Assembly: GCA_964422205.1 (NCBI GenBank)
Contig: CAYRAI010000002.1
Span: forward strand, 26,615-90,614
From: CAZNYN01 sp964422205
Lineage (GTDB): Bacteria; Synergistota; Synergistia; Synergistales; Synergistaceae
DNA: 64,000 nucleotides
Direction: 5' to 3'
In this document: in pieces, positions 8,879-17,908 of the stretch
Layout of the letters: every line of letters begins with the position of its first letter
Numbering within the stretch: position 1 is the stretch's first letter
Program-made: the position numbers and the translations under genes
The notes under the pieces: generated by a model
The model's input: the letters and a program-made list of their open reading frames with translations, nothing else
The model's database searches: none
What the model was told of the DNA's origin: nothing

Positions 8879-9646
8879 CTATTCCTCCTCTCCAAGATAT
8901 GCTTTGAGAACTTCAGGATGGCTCTGTATCAATTCAGGCGACCCCTCCGCTATCATAGCTCCGAAGTTCATGCAGACTATATGGGGGCATATGGCCATAA
9001 CCATGTCCATATGGTGCTCTATAAGAAGTATGGTCAGATTAAAGTCCTTATGCACGCTGGTGATAAGATGGTTAAGCTGTTCGACTTCTTCCGCATTCAT
9101 ACCTGCCGCAGGCTCGTCGAGAAGAAGAAGCTCCGGGCCTAGGGATATGGCGCGCGCTATTTCAAGACGTCTCTGAAGTCCGTATGGAAGTGTACCGGCA
9201 GCCTGATTGGCACGATCTGCAAGCCCGACACGCTCAAGAAGTTCCATGCTTTCTTTGCGGCATGAGGCTTCTTTGGAGTTCCAGCGTCCCATGTGGCTTA
9301 CTGCTTCAAAGAAGCTGTAATTATAGTGCTGCTGTGCTGCAGTCATTACATTTTCCAAAACTGTCGAGGCGGCGAAAAGGCGCAGGTTCTGGAAGGTACG
9401 GGCGATGCCGAGAGATATTACTTCATACGTCTTCAGCTTATTGATATTCTTGCCCTTAAATTCAAGTTCTCCGCTTGTAACATCGTAGACACCTGTTATA
9501 AGGTTGAATATTGTCGTCTTTCCCGCTCCGTTGGGGCCGATAAGTCCGGCAAGTTCTCCGGGCTCTATCTTAAACGTCATATCCTTAACTGCCTGGACAC
9601 CTCCGAATGCTTTGTTGACACATTTAAGTTCAAGCATTGCAGACAT
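8879..9646 (-). CDS. livG: Branched-chain-type amino acid ABC transporter ATPase (LivG)
   Basis: Second ATPase of the same importer. The 255 residues have Walker A GPNGAGKTT, the LivG-type insertion with RTFQNLRLF, signature LPYGLQRRLEIARAI, Walker B LLLDEPAAGMN and the C-terminal extension ending in LKAYLGEEE that distinguishes LivG from LivF. The start at 9646 shares a TAATG junction with the livM stop codon, implying coupling. Confidence 0.93.
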   Translation of the reverse strand: MSAMLELKCVNKAFGGVQAVKDMTFKIEPGELAGLIGPNGAGKTTIFNLITGVYDVTSGELEFKGKNINKLKTYEVISLGIARTFQNLRLFAASTVLENVMTAAQQHYNYSFFEAVSHMGRWNSKEASCRKESMELLERVGLADRANQAAGTLPYGLQRRLEIARAISLGPELLLLDEPAAGMNAEEVEQLNHLITSVHKDFNLTILLIEHHMDMVMAICPHIVCMNFGAMIAEGSPELIQSHPEVLKAYLGEEE

Positions 9647-10530
9647 TAGTTAGCGCCCTCCCCTGCTTCGGCGGTCTTCTTTTTGCGGTTGAAGAGCCCC
9701 TTTATGTAGTTTAGTGTAAGTTCGTTGGTTCCCATAATGCCTTCAGGGCGAAGGACCATTACCAGGACAAGGACAAGTCCGTAAACAAGCATACGGTACT
9801 GTGAAATGGGGCGGAATACTTCTGTGACCAGTGTCAGTATTCCCGTGCCTATTAAGCATCCGCTCATTGAGCCGAGCCCGCCGAAGACGACGACAGAGAC
9901 AAGCTCTGTAGACTTTGCCATGTCAAACATTACAGGCTGAATGAAGGACATAAATCCGCCAAGCAAAGCTCCTGCGACACCGCAGTAAAAGCCCGATATT
10001 GCAAGGCTGAATACGCGGAAACGAGCCGTATTGAAGCCGAGCAGGGAGGCTGCCACATAGTCATCGCGGCATGCCTTAAAGGCGCGTCCGTAGCTGCTGT
10101 TGACAAGAAAGAACATTGCGATTCCCATAACGACGAGGAAACCCAATGCTACAGGCATTGTCGTGTAGTTGTCTATTCCTGGATAACCGCGTGCTCCGCG
10201 CGTTACGCTTTCCCAGTTCTCTATGATAAGCCTGATTGCTTCGCCGAGTCCCAGTGATGCGATTGTGTAATAGTCGCCGACAAGCTTAAGAGTCGGTATA
10301 CCTATTAGATAGGCAAAAATCATAGCTACTATGCCGCCGATGATTATTGCCGGCAGGAAGTGCATCCCATACTCTACAGTGAGGATTGCCGTTGTATAAG
10401 AGCCGATAGCCATATATCCGGCGTGTCCGAGTGTAAATACTCCCGTAAATCCGGTGAAGAGGGAAACGCCTAAAGCAGCTATACAGTTTATCGCAAGGAG
10501 GGTGATGATACCTGATGAATAACCGTCCAT
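9646..10530 (-). CDS. livM: Branched-chain-type amino acid ABC transporter permease (LivM)
   Basis: Inner-membrane permease of 294 residues with about eight to nine hydrophobic segments and the LivM hallmarks GYMAIGSYT near the N-terminus and VFGGLGSMSGCLIGTGIL in the ATPase-contact loop region. The charged C-terminal tail (GLFNRKKKTAEAGEGAN) is cytoplasmic. It lies between livH (9 bp gap) and livG (1 nt overlap). Confidence 0.92.
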   Translation of the reverse strand: MDGYSSGIITLLAINCIAALGVSLFTGFTGVFTLGHAGYMAIGSYTTAILTVEYGMHFLPAIIIGGIVAMIFAYLIGIPTLKLVGDYYTIASLGLGEAIRLIIENWESVTRGARGYPGIDNYTTMPVALGFLVVMGIAMFFLVNSSYGRAFKACRDDYVAASLLGFNTARFRVFSLAISGFYCGVAGALLGGFMSFIQPVMFDMAKSTELVSVVVFGGLGSMSGCLIGTGILTLVTEVFRPISQYRMLVYGLVLVLVMVLRPEGIMGTNELTLNYIKGLFNRKKKTAEAGEGAN

Positions 10531-10539
10531 CTGAATAGC

Positions 10540-11430
10540 CTACACTTTCTCGCCGACGGATTTGCCGAAGAGTCCCGTCGGGCGGATGATAAGAGTTACG
10601 ATTAGAAGTCCGAAAACAACCAAGTCACGGAACTGGCTTGATATAAATCCTGCTGTGAGCATTTCTGCCAAGCCGAGTATAAGACTCCCCACGACTGCTC
10701 CCGGCAGCGAGCCGAGTCCGCCTATGACAGCCGCGACAAAGGCCTTTGTGGTAATCATGCCGAGCTGCGGGTAAAGAGTGTAGCGGACAGAGAGGAATAT
10801 TCCGCCGACTCCGGCAAGAAGTCCCGCGACAAAGAAGACTATTCCTATGAGTCTGTTTACGTTAACTCCCATAAGACCCGCTGTCTTGAGGTTGTAAGAA
10901 GCTGCTCTGATTGCAAGCCCCCACTTTGTCTTTGTGAGGAAGAGCTGGAGTCCTGCGAGGAATACAACCGCAGTAACCAGGGAAAGAATGTCGAATGCGC
11001 TTGTTGTTGCAAGTCCGAAGAAATTTACAGGTTGCGTCGGAATTACCGGAGGAAGAGCTCTGAAACGCCCGCCGACAGTAACTACGAAAATATTCTCAAT
11101 GACTATGCTCATACCCATTGAAGCAATGAGCATGTATAGTGTTATTGGAGTACGTTCACGTATGGGCTTATAAGCAAGTCTTTCAACGATAACAGCGGAA
11201 AGTCCCGCCCCGATTAGGGCCGCAATTGATGCGAGCCATATATTCATGCCAAAACTGCGAAGCGCAAAATAGCATATGTAGCCGCCAATAACCAAAAATC
11301 CGCCGTGTGCAAAGTTTGAAAATAGCAGTATGGAGTAAACCAGAGAGTATCCGACTGCTATAAGTGCGTAAACTGAGCCAAGCGACAGACCGTTAATAAC
11401 CTGCTGGATAATAGAATCCAAATGAAACAC
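10540..11430 (-). CDS. livH: Branched-chain-type amino acid ABC transporter permease (LivH)
   Basis: Inner-membrane permease partner of LivM. The 296 residues begin with LSLGSVYALIAVGYSLVY and FAHGGFLVIGGY, typical of LivH, and contain AAVIGGLGSLPGAVVGSLILG near the C-terminus. The start could be GTG at 11430, or TTG at 11421, which is better spaced from GAGGTG; the difference is three residues. A strong hairpin separates it from livJ, so the binding-protein gene is likely expressed at a higher level than the permeases. Confidence 0.92.
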   Translation of the reverse strand: MFHLDSIIQQVINGLSLGSVYALIAVGYSLVYSILLFSNFAHGGFLVIGGYICYFALRSFGMNIWLASIAALIGAGLSAVIVERLAYKPIRERTPITLYMLIASMGMSIVIENIFVVTVGGRFRALPPVIPTQPVNFFGLATTSAFDILSLVTAVVFLAGLQLFLTKTKWGLAIRAASYNLKTAGLMGVNVNRLIGIVFFVAGLLAGVGGIFLSVRYTLYPQLGMITTKAFVAAVIGGLGSLPGAVVGSLILGLAEMLTAGFISSQFRDLVVFGLLIVTLIIRPTGLFGKSVGEKV

Positions 11431-11492
11431 CTCAGCCTTCCCGGAGTATCAGGGTTTTCGGACTTTACCTTACGAAACAGGTTGTAAAGAGC

Positions 11493-11526
11493 GAAAAATA
11501 GGGCTTGGGGGTACCCGCCAAGCCCC
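11493..11526 (-). terminator. livJ-livH intercistronic terminator
   Basis: Minus-strand GGGCTTGG / CCAAGCCC stem (11501-11525) followed by a TATTTTT run. It lies between the livJ stop codon and livH. A leaky terminator here would give excess binding protein over membrane components, a common design. Confidence 0.8.
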
Positions 11527-11546
11527 TTTTGACAGTTTAATTCAGC

Positions 11547-12695
11547 TTATTTCGGTTCGACTTTCTTGTAGAAACGTGTCTTAAGGTCATCTCCAACCTT
11601 AAGGATTATACCGGCCTTGTTGAGCGGGTTGTGTGTAGCAGGGTCTATTGTAAGAGTTGCGTGGTTAAGCTTAAGTCCCTTTGTCTCTGTAAGAGCCTTT
11701 GCAATTGCGGGGCCTTCTGCTTTGCCTGCGCGTTTGATAGCGTCGACAACCCAGTATGTGGCGTCATATGCCATTGTGCCGTTTACGAATTCTTTGCAGT
11801 CATCTTTGTAGACCTTCTTGTAGCGTGCAAATATCGGTGCCATGCCTGGGTCGCCGAGGTATGTATGGTTGATCCAGTATGTGCCCTTCATTGCTGAGCC
11901 TGCGATTTCGTTCATGAATTCGGCATAGCCGTCTCCGCCGATGATTGTAACCTTAAGTCCGAGTTCCTGAGCCTGTTTGATTGCAAGAGCCATGTCTTTG
12001 CCCATTCCGGGGAGGAAAAGGACATCTGCGCCGGAATCCTTAACTTTTGTAAGCTGAGCGCGGAAGTCAACGTCTGTCTCACGGAAGCCTTCGTCAGCAA
12101 CTATTTTGCCGCCGAGCTTTGTGTAGCTCTTTGTGAAGAATTCGCGGAGTCCCTGTGCGTAATCTGAGCCTACATTGTAAAGTATTGCTGCCTTATGTTT
12201 CTTAAGATCTTTGAATGCGAGATCTGCTGCAAGTGATCCCTGATAGGGGTCGGTGAAGCATATACGGAAGGAGTAGGGACGTACTTTGCCTTTGTTGTCA
12301 ACTGTTACGAGGGGGTTTGTTCCTACTGTTGAAATCTGAGGTGTTGTGCCCTTTGCAACGATAGGAGCTGTCGCGATATTGATTCCGCTTGAGTTTGCTC
12401 CGATGATGACGCATACTTTGTCGCTTTCGATCATGCGGCGGACTGCATTGACTGCGTCTTCATTGCGTGTCTTTGTATCATAAGGAATAAGTTCTATTTT
12501 GCGGCCGAGAACTCCACCCTTCGCATTGAGGTCGCCGACTACCATTTTAGCCATATTGACCTCTGTTATTCCATACTGTGCATAGTCTCCGGTAAGAGCC
12601 GCGAGATAACCTATCTTAATAGGTTCTGCGGCAAATGCTGCTCCTGCCGCGCAGACGATAAAAATAACCGCAAGTACTGCCAACAATTTCTTCAA
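11547..12695 (-). CDS. livJ: Branched-chain-type amino acid ABC transporter substrate-binding protein (LivJ)
   Basis: Secreted binding protein of the HAAT importer. The 382 residues start with a signal peptide (MKKLLAVLAVIF..., predicted cleavage after AFA), followed by the periplasmic-binding type 1 fold: IKIGYLAALTGDYAQYG, VIGANSSGINIATAP and YNVGSDYAQGLREFF. No lipobox cysteine is at the cleavage site. The start is TTG at 12695 with GGAGGTG 7 nt upstream. First gene of livJ-H-M-G-F with its own promoter. Confidence 0.93.
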   Translation of the reverse strand: MKKLLAVLAVIFIVCAAGAAFAAEPIKIGYLAALTGDYAQYGITEVNMAKMVVGDLNAKGGVLGRKIELIPYDTKTRNEDAVNAVRRMIESDKVCVIIGANSSGINIATAPIVAKGTTPQISTVGTNPLVTVDNKGKVRPYSFRICFTDPYQGSLAADLAFKDLKKHKAAILYNVGSDYAQGLREFFTKSYTKLGGKIVADEGFRETDVDFRAQLTKVKDSGADVLFLPGMGKDMALAIKQAQELGLKVTIIGGDGYAEFMNEIAGSAMKGTYWINHTYLGDPGMAPIFARYKKVYKDDCKEFVNGTMAYDATYWVVDAIKRAGKAEGPAIAKALTETKGLKLNHATLTIDPATHNPLNKAGIILKVGDDLKTRFYKKVEPK

Positions 12696-12830
12696 TAAAC
12701 TGCACCTCCAATAATGTTGTGGAAAAATTTCGGGACTAAAAACCGATTGCTTCCAAAACTTACTGCCTGTGCCCCACCTCCCGGTGTAGATTTGATAAAT
12801 AAGGTCATCGTATATTGCTCCAATAAGTTT

Positions 12831-12859
12831 ATTTTATAATCCAATGTGATTTATGTAAA
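12831..12859 (-). promoter_or_regulatory. livJ promoter
   Basis: TTTACA (12854-12859) and TAAAAT (12831-12836) with 17 bp spacing, reading toward livJ. The leader of about 130 nt is otherwise featureless to the eye. Together with the dnaJ terminator this accounts for the 314-bp gap between livJ and dnaJ. Confidence 0.6.
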
Positions 12860-12930
12860 GGAAAAATTGCACTTTATGGGCGGCGGTTTATAATTTTCTG
12901 AATTATTCTGTCTTCGGAGTTCAATTTAGC

Positions 12931-12976
12931 AAAATAAAAAGCAGCTTCTTACAATCAAGAAGCTGCTTTTATTTTG
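12931..12976 (-). terminator. Terminator after dnaJ
   Basis: Perfect 10-bp stem GCAGCTTCTT / AAGAAGCTGC (12941-12966) with A-rich and T-rich flanks on both sides, about 35 bp past the dnaJ stop codon. The symmetry would let it work in both directions. Confidence 0.85.
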
Positions 12977-13009
12977 TATTTTCATGTGATGGTGTCTGGC
13001 ATATAATGC

Positions 13010-14140
13010 CTATTTTATTAATTTTTCAAAGAATCCCTCTTTATTTTTAACTGAAACGTTCATTTCTTTAGCAAGTTTTTCCAGCAGTTCTCTTTCCTTT
13101 GCAGAGGGATTTTTTGTAACTCCGACCTTAACAAGGATATTCATGTCCCCGTTTCCCTTGCCTCTTAATCTGGGCATGCCTCTGCCTTTTATACGAAGCC
13201 TGGAACCAGGCTGTGTTCCTGCCGGAATGTCGAGGCTCTCTAAACCGTCAAATGTCTCGATTTTTACCTCGCACCCCAAAGCCGCCTGAGGATAAGCTAT
13301 CTCAACCGTGGTATTAAGGTCATCCTCTCTCCGCTGGAACCGCCTGTCTGGGCGAACTTCTATAAGGATAAAGAGATCTCCCGAAGGACCTCCGTTGATT
13401 CCGGCCTCGCCTTGGCTCGAAACTCTCAGCCTCATGCCGGTATCTACGCCGGCTGGGATTTTGACCTCTACGGAATGCTGTTTGCGTATGCGTCCCTGGC
13501 CTCGGCACTCGCGGCACGGAGTTGTAATTTTTTTGCCTTTTCCGTGACATGTTGGGCAGGTTGTCACCTGAGCCATCTGTCCGAAGGGCGTGTTGACTGT
13601 CTGCTGGACCTGACCGCGTCCTCCGCATGTTGGACATGTTTCAACTTTGGAACCGGGTTCGGCACCGTTGCCTCCGCAGTGAGGGCAGGTTTCCATGCGC
13701 GGAATTTCTATTTTGCGGCTCACTCCTCGGAATGCGTCTTCAAGCGAAACTTGAAGAGTATATTCCAAATCGTTGCCGCGCTGCGGCGCATTGGGGCTGC
13801 TCTGGCGGCGTCCTCCTCCGAAACCTCCGAACAAGTCGCCGAAGAGGTCGCCTATGTCAGCGCCGCCAAAACCTCCGAAGCCTCCGAAGTCGCCGCCGCC
13901 CGGGGGCATGTCGCCCACGTAGCCAAACTGATCATATTGAGCCCGTTTCTGCGGGTCGCTTAAAACTTCGTTTGCCTCGTTTATCTCTTTATATTTTTTT
14001 TCGGCCTCCGCATCACCCGGATTTGCATCCGGGTGATACTTTCTTGTAAGCTTGCGGTAGGCTTTTTTTATTTCATCTGCCGAGGCCCCCCGCGCAACAC
14101 CCAATATATCGTAGTAATCTTTTTTTCCGGGAGCAGCCAT
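13010..14140 (-). CDS. dnaJ: Chaperone DnaJ (Hsp40)
   Basis: Co-chaperone that delivers clients to DnaK and stimulates its ATPase. The 376 residues comprise the J domain with HPD (KYHPDANPG, about 36-38), a G/F-rich linker (GGGDFGGFGGFGG...), the cysteine-rich zinc domain with four CxxCxGxG-type repeats (CPHCGGNG, CPTCGGRG, CPTCHGKG, CRECRGQG) and the C-terminal substrate domains. The start at 14140 has GAGGTGAGG. It follows dnaK by 16 bp in hrcA-grpE-dnaK-dnaJ. Confidence 0.97.
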   Translation of the reverse strand: MAAPGKKDYYDILGVARGASADEIKKAYRKLTRKYHPDANPGDAEAEKKYKEINEANEVLSDPQKRAQYDQFGYVGDMPPGGGDFGGFGGFGGADIGDLFGDLFGGFGGGRRQSSPNAPQRGNDLEYTLQVSLEDAFRGVSRKIEIPRMETCPHCGGNGAEPGSKVETCPTCGGRGQVQQTVNTPFGQMAQVTTCPTCHGKGKKITTPCRECRGQGRIRKQHSVEVKIPAGVDTGMRLRVSSQGEAGINGGPSGDLFILIEVRPDRRFQRREDDLNTTVEIAYPQAALGCEVKIETFDGLESLDIPAGTQPGSRLRIKGRGMPRLRGKGNGDMNILVKVGVTKNPSAKERELLEKLAKEMNVSVKNKEGFFEKLIK

Positions 14141-14156
14141 CAGCGCCTCACCTCAA

Positions 14157-15983
14157 TTACTTATTGTCTTCCGCGTGGAACTCCGCGTCGACTGTCGTAC
14201 CGTCATCGCCGCCCTGCTGGGGGGCTTCACCGCTCTGAGGCTGCTGTGATGCCTGAGCCTTTGCGTACGCCTTCTGCGCGATTGGGTGCATTGCAGTCAT
14301 AAGAGCTTCTGTGGCTGATTTGATTGCTTCCGCATCTTCGCTTGTCAGGAGGTCGCGCAGAGCCTTTATCTTTTCTTTAACTGAGCCCTTTTCTTCCTCT
14401 GTAGCTTCGGCGCCGAGTTCCTCAAGTGATTTTTCCGCATTGTAGGCTGCACTGTCGCCTTCGTTGCGTGCGTCTATGAGTTCTTTCTTTTTCTTATCTT
14501 CGCCCTCGTTCATCTCAGCGTCGCGGCGCATCTTTTCAATTTCCTCATCCGAAAGTCTGGATGACTGTATTGTGATGTTCTGGACTTTGCCTGTGGCCTT
14601 GTCCTTTGCCGTTACATTGACTATGCCGTTGGCATCGATGTCAAAAGTTACCTCTATCTGAGGGATGCCTCTGCGCGCAGGCGCTATTCCATCGAGGAAG
14701 AATCGTCCGAGAGATACGTTGTCGCCAGCCATAGCGCGTTCACCCTGCAGGACGTGAATCTCAACCTGCGGCTGGTTGTCCGCAGCAGTTGTAAAGACCT
14801 GGCTCTTTGAGACTGGAATTGCGCTGTTCTTTTCTATTATCTTTGTAAAGACTCCGCCGAGTGTCTCAAGTCCCAAGGAGAGCGGGGTTACGTCAACAAG
14901 GACTATTCCCTTGTGCTCGCCGGAAAGGATAGCTCCCTGGATTGCGGCTCCGACCGCTACGCATTCGTCGGGGTTGATTCCCTTTGTCGGCTCCTTGCCG
15001 AGAAGCTCTTTGACCTTGCGCTGAACCATCGGCATACGCGTAGAACCTCCGACGAGAAGTATTTTGTCTATTTCGCCTGTCTGAAGTCCCGCATCGTTCA
15101 GAGCCGTGCGAACCGGTTTCACTGTTCTATCGAGAAGGTCTCTTGTGAGTTCCTCGAATTTCGCTCTTGTAAGAGTCGTTTCAAGGTGTTTCGGCCCGTT
15201 CTGGTCAGCTGTGATGAATGGAAGCGAGATAGATGTTTCAGACATTGACGAGAGCTCGACTTTCGCCTTTTCCGCAGCTTCGCGCAGACGCTGTGCCGCC
15301 ATCTTGTCTTTGCGCAGGTCTACTCCGTCGGTCTTTTTGAATTCTTCGGCAAGCCAGTTGACCACGGCTGCGTCCCAGTCGTCTCCGCCGAGTCTGTTGT
15401 CTCCCGATGTTGAGAGAACTTCAAATACTCCGTCACCCACATCAAGAATGGATACGTCGAAGGTGCCGCCTCCGAGGTCAAATACCATTATCTTGTGTTC
15501 GCCCTCTTTGTCTGCTCCATAGGCAAGGCATGCTGCTGTAGGCTCGTTGATTACACGCAGAACTTCAAGTCCGGCTATTGTTCCCGCATCCTTTGTAGCC
15601 TGGCGCTGAGCGTCTGTAAAGTATGCTGGGCATGTGATTACCGCTTTTGTCACGGCAGAGCCCAAATACTCCTCGGCATCCCTCTTGAGCTTCTGAAGGA
15701 TCATGGATGATATCTGCTGGGGTGAGTACTGCTGGTCGTCAATCTTGACTTTGAAGTCGCTGCCCATCTCTCTCTTAATCGAGATTACTGTGCGATCAGG
15801 GTTTACTATAGCCTGACGCTTTGCAAGCTGGCCCACAAGTCTTTCATTGTCTTTTGTAAAAGCTACTATGGAAGGTGTGGTTCTTGCTCCTTCCGGGTTT
15901 GGGATAACAGTTACGTTGTCCCCTTCTTTTACCGCTACACAGCTATTAGTTGTACCAAGGTCGATTCCTATTATTTTTTCCAT
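14157..15983 (-). CDS. dnaK: Chaperone DnaK (Hsp70)
   Basis: ATP-dependent folding chaperone. The actin-like ATPase domain has IGIDLGTTNSCVAV, VFDLGGGTFDVSILDVG and ILLVGGSTRMPMVQ. The linker is followed by the substrate-binding domain (VTPLSLGLETLGG) and a lid ending in a Gln/Gly-rich tail. I chose the ATG at 15983 (MEKIIGID) because it matches the family N-terminus; an in-frame ATG at 15995 would add only MGSH and has a poor ribosome binding site. It is about 90 bp after grpE, without a separate CIRCE. Confidence 0.96.
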   Translation of the reverse strand: MEKIIGIDLGTTNSCVAVKEGDNVTVIPNPEGARTTPSIVAFTKDNERLVGQLAKRQAIVNPDRTVISIKREMGSDFKVKIDDQQYSPQQISSMILQKLKRDAEEYLGSAVTKAVITCPAYFTDAQRQATKDAGTIAGLEVLRVINEPTAACLAYGADKEGEHKIMVFDLGGGTFDVSILDVGDGVFEVLSTSGDNRLGGDDWDAAVVNWLAEEFKKTDGVDLRKDKMAAQRLREAAEKAKVELSSMSETSISLPFITADQNGPKHLETTLTRAKFEELTRDLLDRTVKPVRTALNDAGLQTGEIDKILLVGGSTRMPMVQRKVKELLGKEPTKGINPDECVAVGAAIQGAILSGEHKGIVLVDVTPLSLGLETLGGVFTKIIEKNSAIPVSKSQVFTTAADNQPQVEIHVLQGERAMAGDNVSLGRFFLDGIAPARRGIPQIEVTFDIDANGIVNVTAKDKATGKVQNITIQSSRLSDEEIEKMRRDAEMNEGEDKKKKELIDARNEGDSAAYNAEKSLEELGAEATEEEKGSVKEKIKALRDLLTSEDAEAIKSATEALMTAMHPIAQKAYAKAQASQQPQSGEAPQQGGDDGTTVDAEFHAEDNK

Positions 15984-16075
15984 ATGCGATCCCATCTTTC
16001 TTTATATATGTGTTTTATTGTTTCCTTATTTACCGTCTGCGTGAAGTTTTTTATCTTAGATTGTACCCCTGACCT

Positions 16076-16645
16076 TCACTCAGACGCTTTCTCGTATCTG
16101 CCGACTCGAACCTGCGGAGCTTTTATCACTCGTCCCGCCAGCTTATAGCCTTTTCTGACAGTTCCTATTATGTGTCCGTCCTTGGACTCGTCATCAATAG
16201 GCTCCATTGATACCGCTTCGTGAAGCGCCGGGTCAAAGGGCCCTTCCGTATCGATAGCTTCGAGTCCCAGAGAGTACATGGATTCGGCAAACTGCTTTAT
16301 AACCATTGTCATGCCTTTATAAAGGCTGCTCTCTCTGTCTTCGACCGCGGAGCAGATTCTTTCTATATTTTCATATACGGGGAGCAGAGCTTCTACCGCT
16401 TTTTCGGCCGCCATTTTGCGGTCTCTTTCCCTGTCGCGTTCGACTCTTGTTCTTAAATTGTAGTAGTCGGCGCGTGCTCTTGCCGCTTCTTCCGCGAGAG
16501 ATTTTTTCTCCGCTTCGTCTTTTTCTTTTTCGGCAAGAAGTTTTTCGTGTTCGGCATTCAGAGCCTCATACAGCTCCTTGAAGTTCTTTTCTTCCTCTGC
16601 CGGTTCTTCGGCCACAGGGCTGTCTTTCTTCAATTCTTCACTCAT
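16076..16645 (-). CDS. grpE: Nucleotide exchange factor GrpE
   Basis: Releases ADP from DnaK. About 189 residues: an acidic, Glu/Lys-rich coiled-coil N-terminal half, then the dimer and beta-domain sequence ending in the family signature GTVRKGYKLAGRVIKAPQVRVG. The likely start is ATG at 16645 with GGAGG 9 nt upstream, rather than the GTG two codons earlier, which sits too close. It overlaps the end of hrcA by 8 nt, so the two are coupled. Confidence 0.95.
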   Translation of the reverse strand: MSEELKKDSPVAEEPAEEEKNFKELYEALNAEHEKLLAEKEKDEAEKKSLAEEAARARADYYNLRTRVERDRERDRKMAAEKAVEALLPVYENIERICSAVEDRESSLYKGMTMVIKQFAESMYSLGLEAIDTEGPFDPALHEAVSMEPIDDESKDGHIIGTVRKGYKLAGRVIKAPQVRVGRYEKASE

Positions 16646-17663
16646 TTGCACTGTCCTCCCGTTCAGATTCCGGATCCAGACCTTGAAGGACCCTGTCTAT
16701 CGCGTCTATTACTTTTTCGTAGTTCATGCGTTCCGGACCGATAACCCCTATTACAGCTCTCTGCCCGTCAGCAACCATCGAAGCTGCAACAAGAGATGAT
16801 CTTTTCATTGCCGGTGAATCGTTTTCTTCACCTATAAGAATGTTCATTCCGTCTTTTGAGCAACTGTTCACCAAGTCCGCCATGCTCTCCTCCTGCTCAA
16901 GGAAGGAGTAAAGAGCCTGAATCCGCCCCAAATCCTGAAAATCGGGTAATTTTAGCATGTGGCTCATCGAGCCTGTAAAAACTTTCATCGACGGAGAAAG
17001 CATTATCTTTTCCAGCTCTTTTATAGCCTTTTCACATGAATCTCTGTAGTCTCGCAGTTCGTCGGCTATATAATCACCGACAGAGTTTTTTATTTCGCTC
17101 CAAGGACATCCAGCAAAAAAGTTGAGTCTGTGAGCAAGCTCGTCGAGATAATCCTGAGAGATATTCCAGGGGAGGGCTATCATCTTCTGGTGAACAAGTC
17201 CGCCCTGAAGAACGACAAGGAGCAGCACGCTCTGCTCTCCCATTCTGACAAAATCGACTCTCTGAAATTTTACTATGTCCAAAGGCGTTACTGCGGCGAC
17301 TCCCACATAGTCCGAGACTTTGCTCAATATGCCCGAGGCTGACTCAAGAGCTCCGTCTATGCCCCCTTGATGCTCTCCAAGGCTCTTTGTCCACTTTTCA
17401 AAGTGTCTTTTTGAATCAAGCCTTTGAAGCACGGAGTCAACATAGAGACGATAGCCCTGAGTTGTGGGAACTCTGCCGGAAGAGGTGTGAGTCTGTTTTA
17501 GGAAACCCATCTCTTCGAGATCTGACATTTCATTGCGGATTGTGGCAGAGCTGTGTCCCGTAAGATATCTGCGTGAAACAGTCCGAGACCCTACACTCTC
17601 ACCGCTTCTGATGTACTCATAGACAACAGAGAGCACTACTTCCAACTGTCTTTCGGTTAACAT
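16638..17663 (-). CDS. hrcA: Heat-inducible transcription repressor HrcA
   Basis: Repressor of class I heat-shock genes that binds CIRCE. The 341 residues show an N-terminal winged helix (MLTERQLEVVLSVVYEYI, SVGSRTVSRRY, SSATIRNEMSDLEEMGFLKQTHTSSGRVPT) and the C-terminal sensor domain ending with GVIGPERMNYEKVIDAID. The start at 17663 has GGGGAGGG. A perfect CIRCE sits just upstream, so the operon is autoregulated and derepressed on heat stress. Confidence 0.97.
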   Translation of the reverse strand: MLTERQLEVVLSVVYEYIRSGESVGSRTVSRRYLTGHSSATIRNEMSDLEEMGFLKQTHTSSGRVPTTQGYRLYVDSVLQRLDSKRHFEKWTKSLGEHQGGIDGALESASGILSKVSDYVGVAAVTPLDIVKFQRVDFVRMGEQSVLLLVVLQGGLVHQKMIALPWNISQDYLDELAHRLNFFAGCPWSEIKNSVGDYIADELRDYRDSCEKAIKELEKIMLSPSMKVFTGSMSHMLKLPDFQDLGRIQALYSFLEQEESMADLVNSCSKDGMNILIGEENDSPAMKRSSLVAASMVADGQRAVIGVIGPERMNYEKVIDAIDRVLQGLDPESEREDSANE

Positions 17664-17682
17664 CAGAAACCCTCCCCGCTTG

Positions 17683-17709
17683 TTAGCACTCTAATGATAC
17701 GAGTGCTAA
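17683..17709. promoter_or_regulatory. CIRCE operator
   Basis: Perfect TTAGCACTC-N9-GAGTGCTAA inverted repeat, the known HrcA operator, located between the hrcA promoter and the hrcA ribosome binding site. I found no second copy in front of grpE, dnaK or dnaJ. Confidence 0.97.
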
Positions 17710-17727
17710 ATCATTTTCAACGGCATA

Positions 17728-17756
17728 AGAATAGCAGTCCTGTGTGCAAATGTCAA
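17728..17756 (-). promoter_or_regulatory. hrcA operon promoter
   Basis: TTGACA (17751-17756) and TATTCT (17728-17733) separated by 17 bp. The expected transcription start falls just upstream of or within the CIRCE, so bound HrcA would block it. Confidence 0.8.
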
Positions 17757-17836
17757 GACAGGTCAGAGAATTAAGCTAGTACTTTTTACGTATTAAGAAT
17801 CTGTACGAAGTGTAGGTGGAATATCTCGAATAATTG

Positions 17837-17842
17837 TATAAT
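17837..17842 (+). promoter_or_regulatory. Possible -10 box for the folate operon
   Basis: Consensus TATAAT preceded by TTG, about 67 bp before the histidine phosphatase start. The -35 region (GTAGGT-like) is weak, so this is only a candidate promoter. Confidence 0.4.
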
Positions 17843-17908
17843 GGAAAAGTGAAGTGTGTCTTGATAATATAATCAGGTGAAATATAAAAGGTAAGGAGCA
17901 TTAACGGC

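Noticed and set aside
13412..13963. 183-residue plus-strand ORF opposite dnaJ
   Set aside because: Antisense to the Gly/Cys-rich part of dnaJ; its low-complexity Ala/Ser content follows from that.
15984..15995. MGSHM-like N-terminus of DnaK, reminiscent of an expression-tag remnant
   Set aside because: The surrounding operon is natural; the family start MEKIIGID at 15983 explains it and the upstream ATG is coincidental.
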